Assembly (NCBI RefSeq): GCF_000258175.1
Contig: NZ_JH636049.1
Span: 582,982 to 646,981, forward strand
Direction: 5' to 3'
DNA: 64,000 bases
Source of the DNA: Saccharomonospora xinjiangensis XJ-54
Lineage (GTDB): Bacteria > Actinomycetota > Actinomycetes > Mycobacteriales > Pseudonocardiaceae
Of this stretch, positions 19,707 to 29,072 are shown one piece after another. The translations under genes and the position numbers were made by a program. The notes below the pieces were generated by a model. It searched no databases. It worked only from the letters and a program-made list of their open reading frames with translations, and was not told the origin of the DNA. Positions within the stretch are counted from its first letter, which is position 1, and the number at the start of each line of letters is the position of its first letter.

Positions 19707-21394
19707 GCCGACGCTCCCGGACGCGGCGTGACCCCTGTGCCGGTGCCGGTGTCGCGCATGGGGACACGCAGTCCGCGCTCGTCCGCCACCTCGACCGCTC
19801 GCTCGTACCCGGCGTCAGCGTGGCGCAGCACGCCCATGGCGGGGTCGTTGGTGAGCACGCGCTCGATCTTGCGGGCCGCCAGATCCGTGCCGTCGGCCAC
19901 GGTGACCTGCCCCGCGTGCACGGAGCGGCCCATGCCCACTCCTCCGCCGTGGTGGATCGACACCCACGTGGCGCCCGACGCGGTGTTGACCAGCGCGTTG
20001 AGCAGCGGCCAGTCGGCGATCGCGTCGGAGCCGTCGGCCATGCCCTCGGTCTCCCGGTACGGCGAGGCCACGGAACCGCAGTCGAGGTGGTCGCGCCCGA
20101 TCACGACGGGGGCGGCGAGTTCGCCGCTCGCCACCATCTCGTTGAACCGGGCGCCCGCGAGTTCCCGCTCGCCGTAGCCGAGCCAGCAGATGCGCGCGGG
20201 CAATCCCTGGAACGCCACGCGCTCGCCCGCGAGGCGGATCCAGCGGGCAAGGCGGTCGTCACCGCCGAAGAGGTCCAGCACGGCGCGGTCGGTGGCGGCG
20301 ATGTCGGACGCCTCCCCCGACAGCGCGGCCCAGCGGAACGGGCCCTTGCCCTCGCAGAACAGCGGCCTGATGTACGCGGGAACGAACCCGGGGTAGTCGA
20401 ACGCGCGCTCGCAGCCGCCGAGTTTCGCCTCGCCGCGCAGGGAGTTGCCGTAGTCGAACACCTCGGCACCCGCGTCGAGGAAGCCCACCATCGCGTCAAC
20501 GTGCTCGGCCATCGACTCGCGGGCGCGGTCGGTGAACTCGTCGGGCTTGGCGGCGGCGTAGTCGCCCCAGTCCTCCACGGCGACGCCCTTCGGCAAGTAC
20601 GACAGCGGGTCGTGGGCCGAGGTCTGGTCCGTGACGACGTCGATCTCGACGCCCCGGCGCAGCAGCTCGGGCAGCACCTCGGCCGCGTTGCCGATGACGG
20701 CGACCGACAGTGCCCTGCCCTCCCGCTTCGCCTGCTCGACCGTCCTGATCGCACTGTCCACATCGGTGGCCACCTCGTCGAGGTAGCGCGTGGCCACCCT
20801 GCGGTGTGCTCGTTCGGCGTCGCACTCCACCACGAGCGCGACGCCTTCGTTCATGGTGACGGCCAGCGGCTGAGCCCCACCCATCCCGCCGAGCCCTGCG
20901 GTGACGGTGAGGGTGCCGCGCAGCGAGCCGCCGAACCGCTTGGCCGCCACGGCGGCGAACGTCTCGTACGTGCCCTGGAGGATGCCCTGCGTTCCAATGT
21001 AGATCCACGACCCCGCGGTCATCTGCCCGTACATCGTTAGCCCGAGCGCGTCGAGGCGCCGGAACTCAGGCCAGCTCGCCCAGTCCGGCACGAGGTTCGA
21101 GTTGGCGATCAGCACCCTCGGCGCCCACTCGTGGGTGCGCAGCACACCCACCGGCCGTCCCGACTGCACGAGGAGTGTCTCGTCGTCGTGCAGGTCGGCG
21201 AGTTCGGCGGTGATGGCGTGGAAACTCGGCCAGTCGCGGGCCGCCTTGCCGGTTCCGCCGTAGACGACGAGGTCGCCGGGCCGTTCCGCGACCTCGGGGT
21301 CGAGGTTGTTGTGCAGCATGCGCAGCGGCGCCTCGGTGGCCCACGACCGCGCGGTGAGCGCGGTGCCGCGAGCCGCTCGGACGGGTGCGTTCAT
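19703..21394 (-). CDS. hutU: Urocanate hydratase
   Basis: 563 aa, full length. Adds water to urocanate to give imidazolonepropionate, using tightly bound NAD as catalyst. Clear family stretches: [59 protein letters not shown], and [14 protein letters not shown] 21394 overlaps the hutH stop; its stop overlaps the M20 gene start. Confidence 0.97.
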   Translation of the reverse strand: MNAPVRAARGTALTARSWATEAPLRMLHNNLDPEVAERPGDLVVYGGTGKAARDWPSFHAITAELADLHDDETLLVQSGRPVGVLRTHEWAPRVLIANSNLVPDWASWPEFRRLDALGLTMYGQMTAGSWIYIGTQGILQGTYETFAAVAAKRFGGSLRGTLTVTAGLGGMGGAQPLAVTMNEGVALVVECDAERAHRRVATRYLDEVATDVDSAIRTVEQAKREGRALSVAVIGNAAEVLPELLRRGVEIDVVTDQTSAHDPLSYLPKGVAVEDWGDYAAAKPDEFTDRARESMAEHVDAMVGFLDAGAEVFDYGNSLRGEAKLGGCERAFDYPGFVPAYIRPLFCEGKGPFRWAALSGEASDIAATDRAVLDLFGGDDRLARWIRLAGERVAFQGLPARICWLGYGERELAGARFNEMVASGELAAPVVIGRDHLDCGSVASPYRETEGMADGSDAIADWPLLNALVNTASGATWVSIHHGGGVGMGRSVHAGQVTVADGTDLAARKIERVLTNDPAMGVLRHADAGYERAVEVADERGLRVPMRDTGTGTGVTPRPGASA

Positions 21395-22926
21395 GATTCC
21401 TCCCCACAGTTCTCGGCAGCGCGCAGTGCGGTGCCGGATCGGACCAGGTCGATGGCGGCGGTGATCTCGGGAGCGAGGTGGCGATCGGGGCCGGGGCCCG
21501 GCACGTGCTCGCGCAGCACGGCGAGGGCCGCCGCCGTGGCGGGGGCGGGGGCCAGCGGTGTGCGCAAATCGAGAGCGCGGGCCGCGGTCAGCAGTTCCAC
21601 GGCGAGCACGGTGGTCAATCCCTCGACGGCCCTGCGGAGCTTGCGGGCCGAGGCCCAGCCCATCGAGACGTGGTCCTCCTGCATGGCGCTGGTAGGGATC
21701 GAGTCAACGGAGGCTGGCACCGCGAGACGTTTCAGCTCGGACACCACCGACGCCTGCGTGTAGTGGGCGATCATGTGGCCGGAATCGACGCCGGGGTCGG
21801 CTGCGAGGAACGGCGGCAACCCCTGCGAGCGCGCGACATCGAGCAGGCGGTCGGTGCGCCGCTCGGCCATGCTCGCCACGTCCGCCACGGCGATGGCGAG
21901 AAAGTCGAGCACGTAGGCCAGCGGCGCGCCGTGGAAGTTGCCGCTCGACTCCACGCGCCCGTCGGCGAGCACGACGGGGTTGTCCACCACGGCGACGAGT
22001 TCTCTGTCTGCGACGGCCTCGGCGTGGGCCACCGTGTCACGTGCCGCGCCGTGCACCTGCGGGGCGCAGCGCAGTGAGTAGGCGTCCTGCACCCGCGTGC
22101 AGTCGGGGCCACGGTGGCTTGCGACGATGCCGGACGACGCGAGGAACCGCCGCATGCGCGCCGCCGAGACGGCCTGGCCGGGGTGCGGGCGGAGTTCCTG
22201 GAGGTCGGCGGCGAACGCCCTGTCCGTGCCGAGCAGGCTCTCCACGCTCATCGCCGCGGTCAGGTCTGCGGTGTCGAGGAGGCGGCGCAGGTCGGCGAGA
22301 GCCAGCACGAGCATGCCGAGCATGCCGTCGGTGCCGTTGATGAGGGCGAGCCCTTCCTTCTCCGCCAGCTCCACGGGTTCGACGCCCGCGTCGGCCAGCG
22401 CCTCGGCCGCGGCGCGCACGCTGCCCGTGGCGTCCCTGACCTCGCCCTCTCCCATGAGCGCGAGCGCGACGGAGGCCAGCGGCGCGAGATCACCGGAGCA
22501 GCCGAGCGAGCCGTATTCGCGCACCACGGGCGTGATCCCGGCGTTGAGCAGGCTGGCCATGGCCAGCACCGTCGCAGGCCGCACACCGGTGTGGCCGCTC
22601 GCGAGGGTGCGCAGCCGCAGCAACGTCAGCGCACGCACCACCTCCCGCTCCACCTCAGGACCGGCACCGGCGGCATGCGACCGCACCAGCGAACGCTGGA
22701 GCTGCGCGCGCCGGTCCTCCGGGATGTACTTCACGGCCAGCGCCCCGAAGCCGGTGGACACGCCGTAGACAGCGCGTTCGGACGCGGCGAGCGCGTCGAT
22801 GTGGGTCCTCGCCGTGGTGGTGGCCTTCACCGCCTCCGGCGCCACCTCGACGGGTGCGCCCTCGCGGGCGACGGCGACGACCTGCTCACGCGACAGTGGC
22901 GTGAGTCCGATGGGAACAGCTCGCAT
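21391..22926 (-). CDS. hutH: Histidine ammonia-lyase
   Basis: 511 aa. Deaminates histidine to urocanate; first gene of the operon. Family motifs: [31 protein letters not shown], and the MIO-forming region [13 protein letters not shown] at residues 139-151. The cofactor triad reads Cys-Ser-Gly (143-145) instead of the more common Ala-Ser-Gly; the codon at 22498-22500 is clearly TGC. The cyclisable Ser-Gly is intact, so activity is expected. Confidence 0.96.
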   Translation of the reverse strand: MRAVPIGLTPLSREQVVAVAREGAPVEVAPEAVKATTTARTHIDALAASERAVYGVSTGFGALAVKYIPEDRRAQLQRSLVRSHAAGAGPEVEREVVRALTLLRLRTLASGHTGVRPATVLAMASLLNAGITPVVREYGSLGCSGDLAPLASVALALMGEGEVRDATGSVRAAAEALADAGVEPVELAEKEGLALINGTDGMLGMLVLALADLRRLLDTADLTAAMSVESLLGTDRAFAADLQELRPHPGQAVSAARMRRFLASSGIVASHRGPDCTRVQDAYSLRCAPQVHGAARDTVAHAEAVADRELVAVVDNPVVLADGRVESSGNFHGAPLAYVLDFLAIAVADVASMAERRTDRLLDVARSQGLPPFLAADPGVDSGHMIAHYTQASVVSELKRLAVPASVDSIPTSAMQEDHVSMGWASARKLRRAVEGLTTVLAVELLTAARALDLRTPLAPAPATAAALAVLREHVPGPGPDRHLAPEITAAIDLVRSGTALRAAENCGEES

Positions 22927-22978
22927 ACCCCCATCTCACCTCGCGCAGGGCTCGCGAGCGAGACCTCGGCGGGCGACA

Positions 22979-22998
22979 CTGTCTCGGATACCAGACAG
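22979..22998. promoter_or_regulatory. Inverted repeat in hutH-iclR intergenic region, candidate operator
   Basis: CTGTCTCGGATACCAGACAG has 6-bp perfect arms (CTGTCT/AGACAG) around an 8-bp centre, total 20 bp, the size and form of IclR-family operators. It lies 14 bp upstream of the IclR start and 53 bp upstream of hutH, in the only gap between the two divergent genes. Confidence 0.5.
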
Positions 22999-23012
22999 CT
23001 GGGAGGTGCGGG

Positions 23013-23798
23013 ATGGGCCGGAGCAGTGACGTGCCCGCGTTGCGGCGCGGGCTCGCGGTTCTGCGGCTGCTGGCCGCGAAGGCTGAGCCGGTGACGGCGG
23101 CCTCGGTGGCTCGCGAGCTGGGATTGCCGCGCTCGACGACGTACCACCTGCTGTCCGAACTGGTGGCGGCCGGATTCGCGACCCACCTTCCCGACCAGCG
23201 CCGGTACGGGCTCGGCGTGGCGGCGTTCGAGGTCGGTTCGGCGTATCTGCGCCACGACCCGCTGGAGGCGCTGGCCCGGCCACTGCTGCGCGAGTTGACC
23301 GCCCGCGTCGAGCTGACCGCTCACCTCGGGGTGCTGCACGGCGCCGAGACGCTGTATCTGGTGCGGGAACAGCCGAAATGGCCGCTCGGGCTGGTGACCG
23401 AGATCGGCGTGCGGCTGCCTGCGCACCTGCCCGCGTCGGGGAGGGCGATCCTCGCGCATCTGCCGTCGCCGCAGGTGCGGGCGCTGTTCCCCAGAGCGGG
23501 GAGCTTCGTGCGCCGGACCGGCAGGGGGCCTTCCGACCTGCCGGGGCTGCGCCGCCTTCTCGCCGCGCAGCGCCGGAGGGGCTGGGCCGTCGAGGACGGC
23601 TACGTCACCGAGGGGTTCGCCTCGGTCGCCGCGCCGGTGTTCGGCCCCACCGGCACCCCGATCGCGGCTGTCAGCGTGACGTTCCGGCACGAGTGCGACA
23701 GGGAACGGGAGTGCGGGCAGGACTGGCCGGAGCAGGCGGCCGAGGTGCGGGCCTCGGCCGCCGAACTCACGGCGAGAGTCGGCGGGCACGCCGCCTGA
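23013..23798 (+). CDS. IclR-family regulator, probable hut regulator
   Basis: 261 aa, ATG 23013 with GGGAGGTG in front. N-terminal winged helix (ALRRGLAVLRLLAAK, VARELGLPRSTTYHLL), then the IclR effector domain (LGVLHGAETLYLVRE, RLPAHLPASGRAILAHL, VEDGYVTEGFASVAAPVF). Divergent from hutH across 86 bp, so control of histidine use is the straightforward inference; the inducer would be urocanate or a related intermediate. Confidence 0.9.
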   Translation: MGRSSDVPALRRGLAVLRLLAAKAEPVTAASVARELGLPRSTTYHLLSELVAAGFATHLPDQRRYGLGVAAFEVGSAYLRHDPLEALARPLLRELTARVELTAHLGVLHGAETLYLVREQPKWPLGLVTEIGVRLPAHLPASGRAILAHLPSPQVRALFPRAGSFVRRTGRGPSDLPGLRRLLAAQRRRGWAVEDGYVTEGFASVAAPVFGPTGTPIAAVSVTFRHECDRERECGQDWPEQAAEVRASAAELTARVGGHAA

Positions 23799-23937
23799 CC
23801 CGCCACCCGCCTCGGTGACGACTCGGCCGGGCCGTCCACGCCACGGCGGCGCGATCATCACCTGCCCGGCGGGTAACGGGCGCTCGCGGTGGGTATCCGT
23901 CCCACCACCGGCACCCGGCACGAAGGCGGCGAGAGGC

Positions 23938-25185
23938 ATGGGGACAGAGGGGAAAGACGGGAAAGACACCGTCGTGATCGTCGGCGCGGGACTCGCGGGC
24001 GCGAAGGCCGCCGAGGCACTGCGTGAGGAGGGGTTCACCGGGTCCATCGTGCTGATCGGGGCCGAGGGCGAGCCGCCGTACGAGCGTCCGCCGCTGTCGA
24101 AGGATTACCTGCTCGGCAACGCGGACAGGGCGAGCACCGCCGTCCACGACCCCGGCTGGTACACCGGCAACGACGTCGAGTTGCTCCTCGGAACGGCGGC
24201 GGTGGACATCCACCGCGACACCCGCGACGTCGAACTGGCCGACGGGCGGCGCGTCCGGTACACGCACCTGCTGCTCACCACGGGCGCGAGCCCCCGGCGG
24301 CTGTCGGTTCCCGGCGCTGAGCTGGACGGTGTGCACTACCTGCGCGAGCTGGGCGATTCGGAACGCCTTCGCGACGCGTTACGCGCGGGTGGTCCGGTGG
24401 CCGTCGTCGGCGCGGGCTGGATCGGTCTCGAAGTGGCGGCGGCGGCCCGGCAGTACGGCTGCGACGTCACGGTGGTGGAGCCGCAGGACGCTCCGCTGCT
24501 GGCCACGCTGGGACCGGAACTGGGCGGCTACTTCGCCGACGTCCATCGGCGCCACGGCGTCAGGATTCTCACCGGGTGCCGCCCGAACGCCCTGATCGGC
24601 TCCGGCAGGGTCGTGGGTATCTCCACCGACGCGGGCGAGGAGATCGAGGCAGGCACGGTGGTGGTCGGCATCGGCGTGAAACCCAACACCGCACTCGCCC
24701 GTGGCGGTGGTCTCACCGTGGACAACGGGATCGTCGTGGACGAGTACCTGCGCACGGCCGATCCCACGATCGCCGCCGCCGGTGATGTCGCCTCCGCCTT
24801 CCACCCCTTCTACGAAAGGCACGTGCGCGTCGAGCACTGGGCAGGCGCCTTGAACGCGGGCCCTGCCGCAGCGCGATCGCTGATCGGCCGAGGGCGTCCC
24901 TACGACGAATTGCCCTTCTTCTACACCGACCAGTACGACATCGGCATGGAGTTCATCGGGCTGCTCGAACCAGGCCGACCGTACACAGTGGTCACCAGGG
25001 GCGCGCGGGAGGACGACGCCTTCCACGCGTTCTGGCTCGCCGACGATCAGGTCGTGGCCGGCCTGCACGTCAACATGTGGGACGACGGCATCGAACCGGC
25101 CAAACAACTCATCCGCAGCAGGGCTGCCGTGGACCCCGCGCGCCTGGCCGACCCGTCGGTTCCGCTCGGCGCCGTGGCACGGTAA
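23938..25185 (+). CDS. FAD/NAD(P)-dependent ferredoxin reductase-like oxidoreductase
   Basis: 415 aa. Start ATG 23938 places the FAD motif (VVIVGAGLAGAKAAEALRE) near the N-terminus. Other parts: PYERPPLSKDYLLG, second dinucleotide motif VAVVGAGWIGLEVAAAAR, and the FAD-binding AAAGDVASAFHPFY. This is the reductase type that feeds electrons to [2Fe-2S] ferredoxins of oxygenase or P450 systems. No ferredoxin or oxygenase gene is adjacent, so its partner is elsewhere. Confidence 0.9.
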   Translation: MGTEGKDGKDTVVIVGAGLAGAKAAEALREEGFTGSIVLIGAEGEPPYERPPLSKDYLLGNADRASTAVHDPGWYTGNDVELLLGTAAVDIHRDTRDVELADGRRVRYTHLLLTTGASPRRLSVPGAELDGVHYLRELGDSERLRDALRAGGPVAVVGAGWIGLEVAAAARQYGCDVTVVEPQDAPLLATLGPELGGYFADVHRRHGVRILTGCRPNALIGSGRVVGISTDAGEEIEAGTVVVGIGVKPNTALARGGGLTVDNGIVVDEYLRTADPTIAAAGDVASAFHPFYERHVRVEHWAGALNAGPAAARSLIGRGRPYDELPFFYTDQYDIGMEFIGLLEPGRPYTVVTRGAREDDAFHAFWLADDQVVAGLHVNMWDDGIEPAKQLIRSRAAVDPARLADPSVPLGAVAR

Positions 25186-25325
25186 GGGAACCCGCCACGC
25201 CCGATCCCGGTGGCTCCGGGCCGGGATGCTGGACGACGTCGTTGCTGCACGACACGTGTCGCCGAACGCGTGCCGATAGGGACTCGTCTGCCGGTCGAAC
25301 GATCCGGGGGCGGCCCGACTCCGCA

Positions 25326-25997
25326 CTACGGACGCGGCAGCTCCGCCGCGACGTCGGCGACGCCGTCGAGGAAGCCTGGATGCGGGTTGCCGCGCACGGG
25401 CTCGGTTTCCGCGATCACCACGAGGCTTCCCGACCGGCGGGAGTCGTAGTACCTTCCGGTCCAGCGGATCGTCCCGGCTCCGACGATCGCGCCGGGCAAC
25501 GGCGTGATGTTGCCCGTTCCGTCCACATCGGCCAGTCCTCGCAACTCCCGCGCGGCGGCCGTCCCGCGCATCCGCACCCAGGACACCGAGACGACGATGC
25601 GATTGCCGTGGCCGTCGCCGAGGAGGAACAGCATCCTCCGCAGCGAATGGCAGGGAGTTCTGGTGAGGAATCGCTGCACCTGCCCGTAGGAGTGGAGGGC
25701 GCAGCCGCCCGCCCTGTCGAGTTTCTCGTCGATCCGTTCGAGGTCCAGCCGCTTCCACGTCGTGTTGCGGTGTCCCTTCGCCGCTGATCGCTTGCCCTTG
25801 GCGAGTTTGGTGCGCACCACCTGGCTCAATGACGACTGCATCGACGCCACACCGCTGCCGCCCGAGACTCCGGTGACCCCGGTGACTCCAGCAGGGCCGT
25901 ACGCCACGGTGATCGCCAGTGTCGTCGAGGCCACCAGAGCGCCCGAGCGCTTCGTCCAGCGTCCCCGGGAATCCCGTGGTTGCGTCTCGTAACCCAT
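25326..25997 (-). CDS. Conserved hypothetical exported/membrane protein
   Basis: 223 aa, ATG 25997. It opens with TQPRDSRGRWTKRSG, then one hydrophobic stretch (ALVASTTLAITVAYG) and a glycine-rich segment. The remainder is a basic, folded-looking domain (GCALHSYGQVQRFLTRTPCHSLRR) with two cysteines. I recognise the QPRDSxGRW opening from other actinobacterial hypotheticals but no function. Single-gene transcription unit. Confidence 0.65.
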   Translation of the reverse strand: MGYETQPRDSRGRWTKRSGALVASTTLAITVAYGPAGVTGVTGVSGGSGVASMQSSLSQVVRTKLAKGKRSAAKGHRNTTWKRLDLERIDEKLDRAGGCALHSYGQVQRFLTRTPCHSLRRMLFLLGDGHGNRIVVSVSWVRMRGTAAARELRGLADVDGTGNITPLPGAIVGAGTIRWTGRYYDSRRSGSLVVIAETEPVRGNPHPGFLDGVADVAAELPRP

Positions 25998-26145
25998 GAG
26001 CGCCTTTCCCCCTTCGCCGCTGCGCCACGGGGCTGATCATGGGACAGCGCGGGCGCGGGCGTGCGGACTTCACCCGGCATCACCGGAACGGGGGACGCGA
26101 GTCCGGCTTGACCTTGCCACCGATGTCAGGCCCTACGGTCGCGCC

Positions 26146-26946
26146 ATGACTTTCTTCGCCGTCCACCGCAACGGCCGCCCCGCCACGGCCGACGATCTCG
26201 CACCGCTGGCGTTCGCCGGCCACGCCCACTTCACGGCCATGCAGGTTCGCGACGGCCGCGTGCGCGGGCTCGACCTGCACCTGCGGCGACTGCGCGACGC
26301 GTCGCTGACGCTGTTCGGGCAGGCGCTTCCCGACGAGCAGGTGCGCTCCTACCTCCGCGCGGCGCTGGAGTCCGGTCCCGCCGACGTGTCGCTGACCGCG
26401 ACCGTGTCGTCGCCGGTCGGCGAGTTCACGGCGGAGGCGGCACCCGGTCTCGACGTGCTCGTGCGCACGGGGCCCGCGGCCTCACCGCCCGAAGGTCCGC
26501 TCACGCTCATGCCCGTCGAGCACGAACGCTTCCTTCCCGAGGTCAAGCACGTCGGCGAAGTGGCGAAGACGCACCTGCTCCGCGGGGCGAAGGAACGCGG
26601 GTTCGACGACGCCGTCTTCACCGACCGCAAGGGCAGGCTCAGTGAGGCCACGATCTGGAACCTGGCGTTCCTCGACGGCGACACGGTGGTATGGCCGTCG
26701 GCCGACGTGCTCGCCGGTGTCACGATGGGCATCGTGCGCAGGCACCTCGACGGGCTCGGTGTGAACCAGCGGGTCCGGGAGGTCACACTCGCCGACGTCG
26801 CCGGGTTCGCCGGTGCCGTCGTGCTGAACTCGTGGACTCCCGGCGTGCCCGTGAGCCGGATCGACACGGTGGAGCTGCCCAGCTCGTCCACGCTGGCCGG
26901 GATGCTGCACGACGCCTACGCCGCCGAGTCGCCGACCGCACTCTGA
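26146..26946 (+). CDS. Class IV aminotransferase family protein
   Basis: 266 aa from ATG 26146. Fold type IV PLP enzyme: LDLHLRRLRDASLTLFG, catalytic Lys region EVKHVGEVAKTHLLRGAKE, FTDRKGRLSEATIWNL, and ADVLAGVTMGIVRRHL, the set seen in branched-chain aminotransferases and aminodeoxychorismate lyases. Substrate cannot be told. Isolated gene; ends convergent with an SRPBCC gene. Confidence 0.88.
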   Translation: MTFFAVHRNGRPATADDLAPLAFAGHAHFTAMQVRDGRVRGLDLHLRRLRDASLTLFGQALPDEQVRSYLRAALESGPADVSLTATVSSPVGEFTAEAAPGLDVLVRTGPAASPPEGPLTLMPVEHERFLPEVKHVGEVAKTHLLRGAKERGFDDAVFTDRKGRLSEATIWNLAFLDGDTVVWPSADVLAGVTMGIVRRHLDGLGVNQRVREVTLADVAGFAGAVVLNSWTPGVPVSRIDTVELPSSSTLAGMLHDAYAAESPTAL

Positions 26947-27082
26947 CGGCCCTGCGCGTCAGCGGCTCGTCACGTCAGCGGCGGCTCGGCGCAGCCCAGC
27001 GCGATCCAGTGCGGTAGCTCCGTGTGACGGCTCGGTGGGACTCAAGCGAGACTCAGTGAGACTCGGCGGGGATCTGCGGGGA

Positions 27083-27511
27083 TCAGCGTGGTCGGGCCTG
27101 CCGCTCGCAGTGGGACTTCAACGAGTGCGCCTCGGTGTCCACAAAGCGCCGGATCGTGCGCGCGGCGACCCTGGCCAGCGGTGACAGTGCTCCCTCGACG
27201 GTGAAGTCGAAGCCTGCGAGGGTGCCGGAGCCGTCCGCGCGGAGCCGGTGGCCCGCGGTGAGGCGCAGTCCGGGTGCCGTGCTGGTCCAGGTGAAGGACC
27301 GGGACGGCACCAGCTCCGTCACCGTCCACACGCGAGACGGCTGTCCCGGCTGACGCAACTCCACTCTGCCGCCGACGCGCAGCGGCCCGTCGTCGCACTT
27401 GCGGGCCGCGAGGACGGTGGGTGTCCAGTCCGGCCAGTTCCCCACCGCGCTGAGCACCCTCCACACCTCCTCCACGTCCGCGTCGATCGCCACCGTCGTC
27501 TCGTAACGCAT
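27083..27511 (-). CDS. SRPBCC-family (START-like) protein
   Basis: 142 aa from ATG 27511 (a longer in-frame start adds 19 residues without homology character). MRYETTVAIDADVEEVWRVL and WPDWTPTV are typical of polyketide-cyclase/dehydrase-like SRPBCC proteins, with later RVWTVTELVPSRSFTW and an amphipathic C-terminal helix. Ligand unknown. Confidence 0.82.
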   Translation of the reverse strand: MRYETTVAIDADVEEVWRVLSAVGNWPDWTPTVLAARKCDDGPLRVGGRVELRQPGQPSRVWTVTELVPSRSFTWTSTAPGLRLTAGHRLRADGSGTLAGFDFTVEGALSPLARVAARTIRRFVDTEAHSLKSHCERQARPR

Positions 27512-27631
27512 CTCGGCCTCCGGGTCCGGCTGATCACAGCGTGGCACGGACCCCAGCGTCGAGAACACCGCCGCGCGGCCACGGTCCCGGCCTGTGATGG
27601 CCGTGCCCGCCGTCGTGGAGGTGCTTGCGAG

Positions 27632-28999
27632 CTATCCGGCGTTCGCCTCGGTAGTCGCCCGCTCCGGCCCCCGCAGCATGACGAGGGTGAGCACACATCC
27701 CAGCACCGCCAGTCCCGCCGCGACGGCGAAGGACACCCGCAGTCCCGTCGTGCCGCCGATGACCCCGGCGAGGGCGAGCAGCGCCGAGACGCCGATGCCC
27801 GACCCCACCCGCTGCGCCGTGTTGACCACGCCGGCCGCCACTCCCCTGTCAGCCTCGGCGACGGCGTTGACCGCGGGCGCGGTGACGCCGACGAACGCGG
27901 CAGGCAGGCCGATCCCGAAGAGCAGGGCGGCGGGGAGCACGTCGGCGAAATAGGTCGTGTCCTCGGGAAGCCGCGCCAGCCACACCATCGCCGCGGCCTG
28001 CGCGGCCAGCCCCGCCGCGAGCGTGCCCGCGTGCCCCCAAGCCTTGACCACGGCGGGGATCACGGTCCTGGACGCCGTGACGTTGACCAGCGCCACCGGA
28101 AGCACCGCGAGCCCCGCCTCGGTCGGCCCGTAGTCCTGGCTTCCCTGCAAATACAGCGCGAGCAGCGCGAACACGGGGACGTGGGCCGCGCCCACGAGGA
28201 CGTTGACCACCGTTGACCCGGTCAGCGCGCGGACCCGGAACAGGCGCAGGGGCATCAGCGGCTCGACGTTCCTGCGCTGGAGCGCGACGAACACGGCCAG
28301 CAGCACCACGGCGAGCGCCACCAGCAGCCACGCGGTCGGCGCCCGTCCCGGAACCGCGAACTCGCCGATGGCGTAGCCCGCGAGGAGCAGCCCTGCCGTG
28401 CCGGTGATCGCACCGGCGATGTCGAGCCGCACGGCCCGCACCGGTGGGTCCGCCGACAGCACCGGCGAGGACAACGCCAGCGCGACGACCCCGACGGGAA
28501 TGTTGATCAAAAAGATCGACGGCCAGCCGAGGAACTCGGTCAGCGGTCCTCCCGCCGCCGTGCCGAGCGCCGCGCCTGCCGCTCCCATGGCACTCCAGAT
28601 GCCGAACGCCTTCCGGTTGTCCTCCGGGTCCGGGTAGGTGCGCGCGATGAGGGCGAGCTGCGCCGGGATCACCACGGCCGCGCCGATTCCCTGCGCCGCT
28701 CGCGCGGCCACGAGAAACCACGCCGTCTGCGCGAATCCCGCCGCGGCCGAGGCGATGGTGAAGAGAAGCAGGCCGGCCACGAAGGCCCGCCGGGCGCCGA
28801 ACACGTCGGCCGCTCTGCCTCCGATCAACAGGAAACCGCCGAAGGCCAGCAGGTAGGCGTTGACGACCCAGCCGAGGCCCGCCTCGGTGAGTCCGAGGTC
28901 TGCGCCGATCGACGGGAGCGCCACGTTGATCACCGTCGTGTCGAGGAACACCACAAGCTCGACCACGGCGAGCAGCCAGATCACTCCAGCATTCAGCAT
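27632..28999 (-). CDS. MFS transporter, DHA2 (14-TM) type
   Basis: 455 aa, about 13-14 membrane helices. The N-terminus carries the DHA2 motif LDTTVINVALPSIG and WVVNAYLLAFGGFLLIGGRA; GIGAAVVIPAQLALI follows. These carriers usually export drugs or metabolites by proton antiport. It is divergent from a dehydrogenase gene, and a 24-bp near-palindrome between them is the likely TetR site. Confidence 0.9.
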   Translation of the reverse strand: MLNAGVIWLLAVVELVVFLDTTVINVALPSIGADLGLTEAGLGWVVNAYLLAFGGFLLIGGRAADVFGARRAFVAGLLLFTIASAAAGFAQTAWFLVAARAAQGIGAAVVIPAQLALIARTYPDPEDNRKAFGIWSAMGAAGAALGTAAGGPLTEFLGWPSIFLINIPVGVVALALSSPVLSADPPVRAVRLDIAGAITGTAGLLLAGYAIGEFAVPGRAPTAWLLVALAVVLLAVFVALQRRNVEPLMPLRLFRVRALTGSTVVNVLVGAAHVPVFALLALYLQGSQDYGPTEAGLAVLPVALVNVTASRTVIPAVVKAWGHAGTLAAGLAAQAAAMVWLARLPEDTTYFADVLPAALLFGIGLPAAFVGVTAPAVNAVAEADRGVAAGVVNTAQRVGSGIGVSALLALAGVIGGTTGLRVSFAVAAGLAVLGCVLTLVMLRGPERATTEANAG

Positions 29000-29025
29000 G
29001 GACCAATCCCTTTCATTAGAGTTGA

Positions 29026-29049
29026 ACTATAGTGAGATTTCACTAAAGT
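29026..29049. promoter_or_regulatory. Near-perfect palindrome, probable TetR operator
   Basis: The 24 bases from 29026 read ACTATAGTGA, then GATT, then TCACTAAAGT. Only two of twelve base pairs mismatch between the arms. It lies 27 bp from the MFS start and 24 bp from the dehydrogenase start, in the single gap from which both divergent genes must be transcribed. AT-richness contrasts with the surroundings. Confidence 0.6.
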
Positions 29050-29072
29050 CCAGCTTTAGTCAAGGAGGTTCC

